DNA of 64,000 nt from Rhodanobacter sp. (GTDB lineage: Bacteria; Pseudomonadota; Gammaproteobacteria; Xanthomonadales; Rhodanobacteraceae). A program made the position numbers and the translations under genes. Below are positions 45,092 through 54,840 of the stretch, piece by piece. The stretch's first letter is position 1, and each line of letters begins with the position of its first letter. The notes under the pieces were generated by a model. That model was not told the DNA's origin and did no database searches. It saw only the letters and a list, made by a program, of their open reading frames with translations. The stretch spans positions 1-64,000 of the forward strand of contig JASBTI010000030.1 of the NCBI GenBank assembly GCA_030148505.1, read 5' to 3'.

Positions 45092-45964
45092 GTGGAAGAA
45101 AAAACCAAACAGGAGCGTGACGACAAACGCGACGACCCCGAGGTCGGCGACAAGGAAGGCTTCGTGCTCAGCCGCGAGGAAAAAGACAACGTCGAGGAAA
45201 GTCGCCCACCCCGCGCCGCCGTACTGCACGAGATTATCCGCCGCGAAGGCGAGCAGGAGCTGGCCCGCAACATCGTCGCATTGAGCTGGTCGGCATTGGC
45301 GGCTGGTTTTTCGATGGGATTTTCGCTGCTGGCGCGTGGCCTGCTGAGCCGCTACCTGGGCGAGGTACCCGGCCATGTGCTGATCGAAAGCCTCGGCTAC
45401 TCGTTCGGTTTCGTGGTGGTGATCCTGGCACGCCAGCAGCTGTTTACCGAGAACACGATGACGGCCGTGCTGCCGCTAATGTCAGATCCCAGTATGGCCA
45501 AGTTTGGCTCGTTGTTACGGCTATGGGGGGTGGTACTGGTCGGCAACCTCGTCGGCGTGGCGTTGTTCGCCTGGGGCATATTGCACTTGCAGCAGTTCGA
45601 TGCCCGGACCCAGCAGATCTTTTTTGGCATCGGCGAAGAATTGATGCAGAACTCGCCCTGGCAGATGTTCACCAAGGGTATTCTCGCAGGCTGGCTGATC
45701 GCCACCATGGTGTGGTTGCTGCCGTCCGCGGAGCAATCACGGATCACGGTGATCATCCTGACCACCTGGCTGATCGCCGCTGGCGGTTTTACTCATATCA
45801 TCGTGGGATCGCTGGAAACGCTGTACATGGTGTTCGCCGGCCACCTGAGTGTCGCCGATTATGTCTTTGACTTCGCCCTGCCCACGCTGACCGGCAATAT
45901 CGTCGGCGGCAGCCTGATCTTTGCGCTGATCAGCCACGCGCAGGTCCGCAGTGATGTGGGCTGA
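45092..45964 (+). CDS. Formate/nitrite transporter (FNT) family protein, YfdC-like
   Basis: A 290-residue inner-membrane protein starting at GTG with GGAGG ten bases upstream. The first 55 residues are highly charged and unusual for FocA or NirC, but match the YfdC branch. Six helices follow, with FSMGFSLLARGLLSRYLG, FGFVVVILARQQLFTENTMT and TWLIAAGGFTHIIVGSLETL containing the central-pore histidine region. YfdC-type members have no settled substrate. It is not next to the nitrate operon, so a nitrite role is only possible. Confidence 0.83.
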   Translation: MEEKTKQERDDKRDDPEVGDKEGFVLSREEKDNVEESRPPRAAVLHEIIRREGEQELARNIVALSWSALAAGFSMGFSLLARGLLSRYLGEVPGHVLIESLGYSFGFVVVILARQQLFTENTMTAVLPLMSDPSMAKFGSLLRLWGVVLVGNLVGVALFAWGILHLQQFDARTQQIFFGIGEELMQNSPWQMFTKGILAGWLIATMVWLLPSAEQSRITVIILTTWLIAAGGFTHIIVGSLETLYMVFAGHLSVADYVFDFALPTLTGNIVGGSLIFALISHAQVRSDVG

Positions 45965-45997
45965 CCGCTCGCTGGCCGATGGTGGGGGCGTCGACGA

Positions 45998-47293
45998 TTA
46001 TTCCGCATCGTCGGCAGTCTCTGCGTTCGGCAAGCGCATCGACAGTACCGCACCGGCGGCCCCCATCACCGCCAGTGTCGCCAGCACCGCCGCCAGTGAA
46101 AGGGTCGACAGCACCGCGGTAATGCCCCCGACCGCCAGCAACAATACACCGATTGCGGAATTGCTCACTGCCACGTAGGCGATGCGGGTAGCGCCGGCGG
46201 CAATGTCCACCACGTAGGTCTTGCGCCCGATGCGTACCGCTTGATGCCCCAGCGACAATATGAAGTACATCGCCGGCATCAGCCAGACCTGGCCTAGCAG
46301 GCCCGGCGACCACAGCATCGCGGCTGCCAGCAGGGCGCCCAACACGGCGCCGAACGCACCGCCGACCATCATTACCGCGCGGCTCGAACGATCCGCCAGG
46401 CCACCCCATAATGGGCCACCGAGCATCGCCGCCAACCCGTCGGCCACGATAAAGGCGGCCAGCAGCCGCGGCGTGTGACCGAGGTGGCGCTGTGCCAGCA
46501 GCACGTAATAGGGTGCCGACAACGCAGTGCACATCAGCAGCGCCCGCGCCAGCACAAACTTGCGCAGCCGCGCATCTTGCGCCAGCAGGCGCAACCGCAC
46601 CGGGTGATCATGCCCGTTGCGCTCGCCAGTCGGCTCGCGGGTAGCGGAAAACAGCGCTGCAGCCAGCAACCAAAGCCCCCCTGCGCCGAGCAGTACCAGC
46701 GCGTAGCCAGCAGCCTGCAGTCGTTGCGGACCCGACAAGGTCACCACCATGCCGATGCCCAGCGTGACCAACCCCGCGGCGCTGGCCGCCCAGCCGGTGG
46801 TACGCCCCCGCATCCCCTTTGGCAGCGTTCGCGCCAGCACGTCCTTGGAGGCAATCGACGAAACGCTGCGCGCCAGCGCATACAGCGCCAGCAGTATCAA
46901 CAGCACCAGCCCTGCCGCGCTGCCGCGCAGCAACCATGCCGCGAGTGCGATGCCAAACATGCTCAGTGCCTGTAACATCGCACCCAGCGACCAGGCCCAT
47001 TTACGCTGATCGAAGCGCTGCACATAGCGCGCCATCCACACCTGCAGCAACATGCTGCCGGATTCGCGGATCGGTACCAGCAAGGAAATCATCCAGCCAG
47101 CCACGCCCAGAGTGCCGGCCAGCCAGGTCAGGGTGGTCTTCGGGTTGCTCAGCGCGTCACCGAGCTTGCTCAGGAAATGACTGCCCACGAACACCAGAAA
47201 ATTGCGCGGGATCGCCTCGCGCTGGTCTGCCGACAAGGTCTTGTCAGCCATACCGGCGGCGCGGGCTTGTGGAAAAAGGGAACGTAGTGACAT
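45998..47293 (-). CDS. MFS transporter
   Basis: A 431-residue membrane protein with about 12 helices and a charged loop in the middle (SATREPTGERNGHDHPVRLR). The SKDVLARTLPKGMRGRTTGW region resembles the conserved MFS loop between helices 4 and 5. The N-terminus is soluble for about 30 residues. No substrate signature is present. It is convergent with the FNT gene and divergent from the S9 peptidase. Confidence 0.75.
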   Translation of the reverse strand: MSLRSLFPQARAAGMADKTLSADQREAIPRNFLVFVGSHFLSKLGDALSNPKTTLTWLAGTLGVAGWMISLLVPIRESGSMLLQVWMARYVQRFDQRKWAWSLGAMLQALSMFGIALAAWLLRGSAAGLVLLILLALYALARSVSSIASKDVLARTLPKGMRGRTTGWAASAAGLVTLGIGMVVTLSGPQRLQAAGYALVLLGAGGLWLLAAALFSATREPTGERNGHDHPVRLRLLAQDARLRKFVLARALLMCTALSAPYYVLLAQRHLGHTPRLLAAFIVADGLAAMLGGPLWGGLADRSSRAVMMVGGAFGAVLGALLAAAMLWSPGLLGQVWLMPAMYFILSLGHQAVRIGRKTYVVDIAAGATRIAYVAVSNSAIGVLLLAVGGITAVLSTLSLAAVLATLAVMGAAGAVLSMRLPNAETADDAE

Positions 47294-47494
47294 GCGCTGT
47301 CGTCGACGGGGCGAAGCATCACTGTAGCGCGCCAGTCAGCTGGCTTACATCCAGCAAGTTCATGAGGCAGGTCACAGTCAACAAGGACTCGCTGCACACC
47401 TCAATGTGCTGCTATAAATGCGGCGGGGACACGATTACCTGGATAAATCGCGCGCATGCCACAAGGCTGCGTGGCAGGGCTTGGGGAACTCACG

Positions 47495-49504
47495 ATGGCA
47501 TGGCGAAACTGGATCGCAACAATCGCATTGTTGCTGTGTAGTACCGCGCTGCGGGCGCAACCGGTGTCATTCACCGATCTGGCCCGGCATGCCCAATACA
47601 AGGACGTCAAGATTTCACCTGACGGTGAGTATCTGGCCGCAACCGCGGTGGTCAAAGGTCAGACCGTATTGGCGCTGATCCGCCTGTCCGACAAGAAGGG
47701 AAACATCGTCCGTCCCCGGGAGGACGATGATGTCATCGACTTCTGGTGGGTATCGCCAACCCGGGTGCTTTATTCCGTCGGCACACGTATCGGCGGCTTC
47801 GATTCACCGTTCGCCACCGGCGAGCTGTTTGCGGTCAATGCCGATGGTTACGGTGCAGACCTGCTCTACGGCTACCGCAGGAATGGCGTAAGCACTGGTT
47901 CGCATATCCAGCGTGGTGCGCCCGAACGCGGCAGCGCCGAATTCATTTCGACTATTTCAGGTGACCCGTATCACGTACTGGTCGCCATCAGCTCATGGGG
48001 TGCCGCTGGTTTCGAACGGCAGCTGCCGGTGGCCTACCGCATGGATATCCGCGACGGGGTGAAATACAAGATCATCACCGCGCCCATGCGCGGCGCCCAT
48101 TTTGTCGCGGACCATCAGGGCAGGATTCGCTTTGCCTATGGCGTGGACAAGGCCGAGAATTTCAAGGTCTATCTGCATCCGGTTGGTGGGGACGGCTGGC
48201 AGCTGCAGCCGGGGCTCGGCGACAGCCGCTCCATTCCTTTCGCCTTCAAGCGCGACGACAGTGCGGCGTATGCCACTTGTCCGGGGGCTTCCGGAGGCTT
48301 CGGCATATGCCTGTGGCATCCGAAAAAGCCCACCCTGGAAACTCTCTGGAGCAATGCGCGCGTCGAGCCTGACGGATTGCTTCAGGGGTTCGCAAGGGAC
48401 AGCGTGATCGGCGTGGCCTTCATGGACGGGCGGCCCGGGGCAGCGCTGTTCACAGGCCATCCTGCCGATACCAAGGCGCTGATCGCGCTGATGAAACAGT
48501 TTCCCGGCGAAAACGTCCGTTTCGTGTCGGGCACCCGTGATGGCCGTTTGAGCGTGGTAAGGGTGGATGCCGATGTCGACCCGGGGACGTTCTACCTGTA
48601 CGACCGTGACAGCGGCAAGCTCACGCCACTGCTGGCACGCGAATCGTGGATCAATCCCGAAAAGATGGCGTCCAAGCAGCCCTTCAATTTTACCGCCCGC
48701 GACGGCCTGAATTTGCAGGGATATCTGAGCTACCCACCCGGAGAGGAAGGTGCGAAACACCTGCCGATGGTGGTCTTCGTCCATGGCGGCCCCTACGGCA
48801 TACGCGATCGCTGGAATTTCGATCCCTATGTACAGGCCATGGCAACCCGCGGTTATGCCGTACTGCAAGTCAACTACCGCGGTTCCGGCGGTTACGGCAA
48901 ACAGTTCGAGCGCGCCGGCTGGCTTCAATGGGGTGGCAAGATGCAGGACGATGTGACCGACGCCACCCGCTGGGCCGTTGCGAAGGGTATTGCCGACCCG
49001 CAACGGATCTGCATTTTCGGTGGCAGCTACGGTGGTTATGCGGCGCTGGAAGGCGCCGTCAAGGAACCGGATCTGTACCAGTGCGCCATCGGCTACGTCG
49101 GTGTCTATGATCTGGCGCTGATGTACAAGCGTGGCGACATTCCACAATCCAGTTATGGCGAAAGCTACCTCAAGGAAGTACTCGGCCAGAACATGAAGGT
49201 GCTGGCACAGCATTCACCCATCAACCAGCTCGACCGCCTCAAGGCCAAGGTGATGCTGATCGTTGGTGGCAAGGATATGCGAGTGCCACCGATCCAGGGG
49301 GAAGACTTGCACATGGCCCTGTTGAAACGCCACATTGCCCATGTCTGGATCGACAAACCCGACGAGATGCACGGCTTTTACAAGGAGGCGAACGTAGCCG
49401 AGTTGTTTGCTCAGCTGGTGCAGTTCCTCAACGTCAATATCGGTCCCGGCTCCCGCGGCATGCATTCCGCCGGCCTCAACCCTGGCGGCACAACGAAGCA
49501 CTGA
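47495..49504 (+). CDS. S9-family prolyl oligopeptidase-like serine peptidase
   Basis: A 669-residue exported protein with a signal peptide (WRNWIATIALLLCSTALRAQ). The N-terminal part is a beta-propeller-like domain, opening with HAQYKDVKISPDGEYLAATA. The C-terminal alpha/beta hydrolase domain has the serine in FGGSYGGYAAL near residue 511, aspartate in VGGKDMRVP near 593 and histidine in DEMHGF near 625. These peptidases cut dipeptides or acyl residues from peptides in the periplasm. The start at 47495 follows GGGGA; 13 codons further upstream are open but unlikely. Confidence 0.88.
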   Translation: MAWRNWIATIALLLCSTALRAQPVSFTDLARHAQYKDVKISPDGEYLAATAVVKGQTVLALIRLSDKKGNIVRPREDDDVIDFWWVSPTRVLYSVGTRIGGFDSPFATGELFAVNADGYGADLLYGYRRNGVSTGSHIQRGAPERGSAEFISTISGDPYHVLVAISSWGAAGFERQLPVAYRMDIRDGVKYKIITAPMRGAHFVADHQGRIRFAYGVDKAENFKVYLHPVGGDGWQLQPGLGDSRSIPFAFKRDDSAAYATCPGASGGFGICLWHPKKPTLETLWSNARVEPDGLLQGFARDSVIGVAFMDGRPGAALFTGHPADTKALIALMKQFPGENVRFVSGTRDGRLSVVRVDADVDPGTFYLYDRDSGKLTPLLARESWINPEKMASKQPFNFTARDGLNLQGYLSYPPGEEGAKHLPMVVFVHGGPYGIRDRWNFDPYVQAMATRGYAVLQVNYRGSGGYGKQFERAGWLQWGGKMQDDVTDATRWAVAKGIADPQRICIFGGSYGGYAALEGAVKEPDLYQCAIGYVGVYDLALMYKRGDIPQSSYGESYLKEVLGQNMKVLAQHSPINQLDRLKAKVMLIVGGKDMRVPPIQGEDLHMALLKRHIAHVWIDKPDEMHGFYKEANVAELFAQLVQFLNVNIGPGSRGMHSAGLNPGGTTKH

Positions 49505-49641
49505 ACGAGCCCCGTGGCCTGCTGGCACCTTTGGATGCGGCATCGTGAACATTGTCGGCAAGAGGCTTCGCTGCTGCGGATCCGAAACGCAAACCCTGTC
49601 TCGGCGGCTTGACGCATTTACCTCGCTGCGCCCAAGATGGG

Positions 49642-50652
49642 ATGATGCAACGCAGCAATGCCAACCAAACGCCGATAAAACTGGCCCTGCAAGGCGGTGG
49701 CGCGCATGGCGCGTTTACCTGGGGTGTACTGGACCGGTTGCTGGAACTGCCCGGCCTGGACATCGAATCGATCAGCGGCACCAGCAGCGGTGCCATGAAT
49801 GCGGTGGCGCTGGCGCGGGGATGGCTGCGTGGCGGTGCTGCCGGGGCGCGGGAGTCGCTGGATGCGTTCTGGCAGGCGCTCGCCCGGCAGAACGTGGTGG
49901 CTGACTGGTGGGCGGTCGCGGCTGGCATGTTTGAGCATGCTCAGAAAGTCCCACCGAGCCAGGCCATACCACTGTCTGTGAACCCGTTGCGTAGTCTGGT
50001 CGAGGGCATGTTTGACATGGACGCACTGCGAACCGGGCCGATCCAGCTGCGGCTGGCGGCAACGCGCGTACGCGACGGCGCGCTCACCGTGTTCGACAAC
50101 GCACGGCTGAGTCACGACGCACTGCTGGCGTCGGCGTGTTTGCCGCAATGGTTTGCGGCAGTCGAGATCGATGGCGAAGCCTATTGGGACGGCGGCTTTG
50201 CCGGCAATCCCGTACTGGAACCCTTGCTCGATACCGGGAGTGACGACCTGTTGTGCATCCTGCTGCAGCCGTTCGACAACGCAAAGGTGCCAAGGCAGGC
50301 GCGCGACATCGCCGAGTGGTCGGCTCAACTTTCGTTTTCAGCCGCATTCAAGCGCGAGCTGCGCAACCTGGCACTGACCCGCCAGCGGCTTGAGCGGCAT
50401 CTGCTGGCCGATGCTGAAGACCGTCGCCTGCGTCGTCTGCGCATGCATGTGATCACGCCCAGGGAAGCACTGACGGTGGCCGACGGATTTCCAGCCTCCG
50501 ATACCCGCCGGCACCAGCTTCAGGGGCTGCGCGCACTGGGTCGTGAATCTGCCAGCGACTGGTGTGAACGCCACCAGGGGGATCTCGGGCAGCGCGCGAG
50601 CTTTTCGCTCACGAGCTGGCTGGCGGCAAACGGCCGCCCACGTTCCGGCTGA
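49642..50652 (+). CDS. Patatin-like phospholipase family protein
   Basis: A 336-residue protein with the patatin fold. The oxyanion loop is LALQGGGAHGAFTWG, the nucleophile serine is in GTSSGAMNA near residue 46 and the catalytic aspartate in YWDGGFAGNP near 183. This is a normal Ser-Asp dyad, so a lipid acyl hydrolase is expected. No signal peptide. Starts at 49642 and 49645 are both possible; earlier in-frame starts lack homology to the family. Confidence 0.86.
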   Translation: MMQRSNANQTPIKLALQGGGAHGAFTWGVLDRLLELPGLDIESISGTSSGAMNAVALARGWLRGGAAGARESLDAFWQALARQNVVADWWAVAAGMFEHAQKVPPSQAIPLSVNPLRSLVEGMFDMDALRTGPIQLRLAATRVRDGALTVFDNARLSHDALLASACLPQWFAAVEIDGEAYWDGGFAGNPVLEPLLDTGSDDLLCILLQPFDNAKVPRQARDIAEWSAQLSFSAAFKRELRNLALTRQRLERHLLADAEDRRLRRLRMHVITPREALTVADGFPASDTRRHQLQGLRALGRESASDWCERHQGDLGQRASFSLTSWLAANGRPRSG

Positions 50653-50793
50653 CCTCGCGCCCAGCTCGCTGGGTTCGCGGACGGTCGTCCCTCCTCGCCA
50701 TTCGCCCATCTGGCCGGCCTGTCTACGGAGCATTTTCCCGCCCGCCGGCCAAAGCAGGCAAAATACGCCGTTCGCCCCGCGTCGCGATGCCTG

Positions 50794-52413
50794 ATGGCCT
50801 CTGCCCCACGCGCCACGCCCGCTCGATCACGGACCCGACTTTTGACCACCACGCCCCCCGCCCCACCCTCAACCGATGACACCGATCCTGTGCTGTGGGA
50901 GCAAGTGCGCCTCGCCGCTGAGCTGCTGGAGTCGCTGGCTGCCGATCCGCAGCGGTTGAAATCGCTGCCGGCGTCGGCGCGTGGCCAGCTTCTCCAGGCG
51001 GTGGCGAAGGTTTACGACCCCGACCCCGCGGCACGCCGGGTGAAGTTGAAGGCCGCGGCGAAGGCACGCCACGCGGCGAAGATTCGCGCCGAGGACGAGG
51101 TGCTCAACCGCACCGGTATCCGGGCGCTGCGCCGCAAGCCGGTATTCACCACGCCTAACCTGTTTGCGCCGGAGGGTTTTACAGCCCACGATGTCGACCG
51201 CGACGATGCCCCGCGCGAGTCGATCGAACCGCAGCACTGCTACGTCTGCAAGACAAAATATTCGACCATCCATTTCTTCTACGACCAGTTGTGCCCCGAC
51301 TGCGCGGCCTTCAACTACGCCAAGCGCACCGAACTGGTCGACCTGCGCGGGCGGGTAGCGCTGCTGACCGGTGGTCGGGTGAAGATCGGTTACCAGGCAG
51401 GTCTGAAGCTGTTGCGTGCCGGCGCCGAACTGATCGTGACCACGCGCTTTCCACGCGACTCGGCCGCCCGCTACGCCGAGGAGCCGGACTTCGCCCAGTG
51501 GCGCGACCGCCTGCAGATCTATGGACTGGACCTGCGCCACACACCGAGTGTCGAAGCATTCTGCCAGGAGCTGGTGACTACGCGGCCGCGGCTCGATTTC
51601 ATCATCAATAACGCCTGCCAGACGGTGCGCCGACCGCCGGATTTTTATGCGCACATGATGGAAGGCGAAACGGCGGCCTTGCATGACCTTCCCGAACACG
51701 TGCGTGACTTGATCGGCCATTACGAGGGATTGCGCAGCTCGCATATCCTGCCCGAGGCCGGAACGTCGACGAGGGCGGTGGCAGGCCAGGCTTCGAAGCT
51801 GGACGGGCTGACCCGTGCGGCCGAACTGTCGCAACTGCCGCTGCTGCCGGAGGAGCTGCTGGCGCAGAGCCACCTGTTCCCCGAGGGCCGGCTCGACCAG
51901 GACCTGCAGCAGATCGACCTGCGCGGCCGCAACTCGTGGCGGCTGCTGATGGCCGAGGTGCCGTCGGTGGAATTGCTGGAGGTGCAGCTGGTCAACGCGA
52001 TCGCCCCATTCATCCTCAATGCGCGGCTGAAACCGCTGATGCTGCGCACGCCCGAGCGCGACAAGCACATCGTCAACGTGTCGGCGATGGAAGGCCAGTT
52101 CTACCGCAGCTTCAAGACTACCCGGCACCCGCATACCAACATGGCCAAGGCCGCGCTGAACATGATGACGCGCACCTCGGCAACGGATTACCACAACGAT
52201 GGCATCCACATGAACAGCGTCGACACCGGCTGGGTCACCGATGAGGATCCGGCGGAACTGGCGGCCAAAAAAGTGCTGGAAGAACGCTTCCATCCGCCCC
52301 TGGACATCATCGACGGTGCGGCGCGCATCGTCGATCCGATCATTTCCGGCATCAACAGCGGCGAGCACGTATGGGGCCAGTTCCTGAAGGACTACAAGCC
52401 CACCGACTGGTAA
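50794..52413 (+). CDS. Atypical SDR with an N-terminal zinc ribbon
   Basis: A 539-residue protein. An alanine-rich N-terminal region (about 1-140) leads to a four-cysteine ribbon, C149-x2-C152-x14-C167-x2-C170. A Rossmann domain follows, with a modified nucleotide motif (LLTGGRVKIGYQAGLKLL) and INNACQTVRR. A long insert precedes the active-site region NVSAMEGQFY and NMAKAALNMMTRTSA, where lysine is kept but the usual tyrosine position reads threonine and the serine position reads alanine. The ending DTGWVTDEDPAE is SDR-like. The substrate is unknown. A TTG start near 50840 is possible. Confidence 0.8.
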   Translation: MASAPRATPARSRTRLLTTTPPAPPSTDDTDPVLWEQVRLAAELLESLAADPQRLKSLPASARGQLLQAVAKVYDPDPAARRVKLKAAAKARHAAKIRAEDEVLNRTGIRALRRKPVFTTPNLFAPEGFTAHDVDRDDAPRESIEPQHCYVCKTKYSTIHFFYDQLCPDCAAFNYAKRTELVDLRGRVALLTGGRVKIGYQAGLKLLRAGAELIVTTRFPRDSAARYAEEPDFAQWRDRLQIYGLDLRHTPSVEAFCQELVTTRPRLDFIINNACQTVRRPPDFYAHMMEGETAALHDLPEHVRDLIGHYEGLRSSHILPEAGTSTRAVAGQASKLDGLTRAAELSQLPLLPEELLAQSHLFPEGRLDQDLQQIDLRGRNSWRLLMAEVPSVELLEVQLVNAIAPFILNARLKPLMLRTPERDKHIVNVSAMEGQFYRSFKTTRHPHTNMAKAALNMMTRTSATDYHNDGIHMNSVDTGWVTDEDPAELAAKKVLEERFHPPLDIIDGAARIVDPIISGINSGEHVWGQFLKDYKPTDW

Positions 52414-52450
52414 GCCCTGCTTGGGTGCGGGGCAACCTCCCTCGTCGCCA

Positions 52451-52752
52451 TCAGTGTTCCCCGGAGAATTCCTCATAGGCCTGAACCGCCTCGGCCGCGA
52501 ACATTCGCCACGGTCCACCGCCCCTGTACACCGCCAGCGCCAGTGAACTGTCCGTGGCTGACCCCGAGGCACACCCAGGTGCCAACATGAAAGCCGGGGC
52601 AACCCTCGCAGCGGGCAACGACGCCAATGGCCACCGCGATCAGCTCCTTATCGATGGTCGAGAGCACGTCGGGCGCCAATGCGGACTTGGCCATTGTCGT
52701 AAAGCCGTCCATCGTGCCCGGCTGTGACTCACGAAGCGTCTTGATCGCCTAG
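52451..52752 (-). pseudogene. Frameshifted AhpD/carboxymuconolactone decarboxylase-like gene
   Basis: The first frame encodes an AhpD-like body: LSTIDKELIAVAIGVVARCE then GCPGFHVGTWVCLG, including the CxxC-x2-H redox motif (CEGCPGFH). Near 52545 the family sequence shifts to another frame, which reads LALAVYRGGGPWRMFAAEAV then QAYEEFSGEH and stops at 52453-52451. The unshifted frame runs on as non-family sequence to a later stop. An in-frame TAG precedes the first codons, so the normal start may also be lost. Intact members are peroxidase or decarboxylase-like proteins of about 110 residues. Confidence 0.7.
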
Positions 52753-53042
52753 GTGGGGTCAGGGGTGATCAGCTTGAACGACTGGCCGGGCATCGAAATA
52801 CCTTGGGACACACATGGTGATGAACCCGCAATCCAGGGAATGCGCGGGCATGTCGAACTGATCTGGATCGACCTGACGCAGACCACCGGTGGTGGCACCA
52901 CGACATCGCGCTTGCCGGCGAAACGGCAGTCAGGACGGAGCAGCTTGTCGGACCCGGTGGCTCGGCCTTCACCAACGCGCTTGATATCTCCTACATCGTC
53001 GCCAGTGTTGATTGCGTTCCCCGCCACCCACGGAGCTACACC
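52753..53042 (+). other. Possible degraded coding remnants
   Basis: Two plus-strand frames look partly coding but do not join: one with PWDTHGDEPAIQGMRGHVEL near 52810-52870, another with DIALAGETAVRTEQLVGPGG near 52900-52960, ending NALDISYIV. I do not recognise a family. With the neighbouring frameshifted gene this looks like a stretch of gene decay before the quinone oxidoreductase. Confidence 0.3.
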
Positions 53043-54050
53043 ATGCCTACCATGCAAGCCATCGAGATCAGCCGCCCCGGCTCGGCCGACGTACTGCAGC
53101 TGACCGCTCGCCCGATCCCGCAGCCCGGCCCGGGCGAAGTGCTGATCCAGGTAGCGGCTGCCGGCGTCAACCGGCCCGACGTATTCCAACGCATGGGCAA
53201 CTACGCGCCGCCACCGGGCGCCTCGGACATCCCCGGGCTGGAGGTGGCCGGCGAACTGGTCGAGGGCGATCTGTCCCGCAACAACCCGTTCGGACTCAAA
53301 CGCGGCGATGCGGTCTGCGCGCTGCTGGCCGGCGGAGGTTATGCCGAGTACGCGGTGGCACCCCTGGCGCAGTGCCTGCCGGTACCCGCCGGGTTCTCGA
53401 TGGTCGAAGCCGCCGCGCTGCCGGAGAACTTCTTCACGGTGTGGAGCAACGTCTTCGATCGCGGCCAGCTCGGTCGCGGCGAAGGCGGCGCGCAGGAAAG
53501 CCTGCTGGTGCAAGGCGGCTCCAGCGGCATCGGTGTCACCGCGATCCAGCTGGCGCATGCCCTGGGCCATCGCGTGTTCGCGACGGCCGGTAGTGCGGAA
53601 AAATGCGCTGCCTGTGAAAAGCTGGGGGCGCAGGCAATCAACTACCGCGAGCAGGACTTTGTCGCGGTAGTGAAACAGGCCACCGACGGTCGCGGTGTCG
53701 ACGTGATCCTCGACATGGTCGCCGGCGACTACATACCACGCGAAATCGATGCGCTGGCCGAGGGCGGCCGGCTGGTATTCATTGCCACCCTTGGCGGCAG
53801 CAAGGCCGAGATCGACGCCGCGGTGCTGATGCGCCGCCGACTCACCCTCACCGGCTCCACCCTGCGCGCACGCCCGGTAGCCTTCAAGGGTGCACTGGCC
53901 GCCCAGTTGCACCACAAGGTCTGGCCGCTGCTCGAAGCCGGCACCGTACGTCCGGTGATCCACCAGGTATTCCCGGCGGCGCAAGCGGGCAAGGCGCATG
54001 CCTTGATGGAAGGCAGCACGCATATCGGCAAGATCATGCTGCAGTGGTGA
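53043..54050 (+). CDS. NAD(P)H-quinone oxidoreductase (zeta-crystallin/PIG3 type)
   Basis: A 335-residue zinc-free medium-chain reductase. The N-terminal catalytic domain opens with AIEISRPGSADVLQLTARPI and contains GVNRPDVFQRMGNY. The NADPH-binding fold begins with LLVQGGSSGIGVTAIQLA near residue 155. The ending RPVIHQVFPAAQAGKAHALM is typical of the PIG3-like subgroup. It reduces quinones by one or two electrons using NADPH. Length is normal. It is monocistronic as far as visible. Confidence 0.88.
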   Translation: MPTMQAIEISRPGSADVLQLTARPIPQPGPGEVLIQVAAAGVNRPDVFQRMGNYAPPPGASDIPGLEVAGELVEGDLSRNNPFGLKRGDAVCALLAGGGYAEYAVAPLAQCLPVPAGFSMVEAAALPENFFTVWSNVFDRGQLGRGEGGAQESLLVQGGSSGIGVTAIQLAHALGHRVFATAGSAEKCAACEKLGAQAINYREQDFVAVVKQATDGRGVDVILDMVAGDYIPREIDALAEGGRLVFIATLGGSKAEIDAAVLMRRRLTLTGSTLRARPVAFKGALAAQLHHKVWPLLEAGTVRPVIHQVFPAAQAGKAHALMEGSTHIGKIMLQW

Positions 54051-54138
54051 TCCGGCGACAGTCCGTTTCCCTGCCGTGCGTTTACCCAGGCGGGCCATGG
54101 CCCCATCGTGTCTGTCTTGCCTTTCGGGAGAACCCGCG

Positions 54139-54840
54139 ATGATTGAACGCAGACCCTTCAGCAGCCTCGGCCACGCCGACCACGGCTGGCTCGACGCCAG
54201 GCATCACTTCTCGTTTGCCGGCTACCACGATCCCAAGCGCATGGGCTGGGGTGCACTGCGGGTGTGGAACGACGACACCATCGCGCCGCAAACCGGCTTT
54301 CCCCCGCATTCGCACGCCGACATGGAAATCATCACCTATGTTCGCGAAGGGGCGATTACCCATCGCGACAGTCTGGGCAACGAGGGTCGCACCGAGGCCG
54401 GCGACGTGCAGGTGATGAGCGCCGGCAGCGGCATCACCCACAGCGAATACAACCGGGAATCGGATACCACGCGGATCTTCCAGATCTGGATACTCCCCGA
54501 TACGCACGATCACCCCCCTTCCTGGGGCGCACGGCCGTTTCCGGCCGGCGAGCGTTCGGGCCGCTTGGTGACCCTGGCCAGCGGATTCAAGGAGGACAGC
54601 GATGCGCTGCCGCTGCGCACCAAGGCTCGCGTGCTCGGCGCCACTGTAAAGGCTGGCGTAACCATCGAATACACCCTGGCCCAAGGTCGCTACGCTTACC
54701 TGGTAGCGGCCAAAGGTACGGTCGAGCTCAACGGTGTGCGGCTCGAAGCCCGCGATGGCGCCGCCATCCGCCACGAGTCCGTACTGCGGCTGACCGCCCT
54801 GGAGGATGCCGAGCTGGTACTCGTCGACAGCGCCGCCTGA
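54139..54840 (+). CDS. Pirin-family protein (YhaK-like)
   Basis: A 233-residue double-cupin protein. The N-terminal cupin has the metal-site block TGFPPHSHADMEIITYV and GDVQVMSAGSGITHSEYN, supplying histidines and a glutamate. The C-terminal cupin is more degenerate. Some pirins act as quercetin dioxygenases; E. coli YhaK is a redox-sensitive cytoplasmic relative. The start at 54139 follows GGGAG; the upstream extension is not family-like. Confidence 0.88.
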   Translation: MIERRPFSSLGHADHGWLDARHHFSFAGYHDPKRMGWGALRVWNDDTIAPQTGFPPHSHADMEIITYVREGAITHRDSLGNEGRTEAGDVQVMSAGSGITHSEYNRESDTTRIFQIWILPDTHDHPPSWGARPFPAGERSGRLVTLASGFKEDSDALPLRTKARVLGATVKAGVTIEYTLAQGRYAYLVAAKGTVELNGVRLEARDGAAIRHESVLRLTALEDAELVLVDSAA

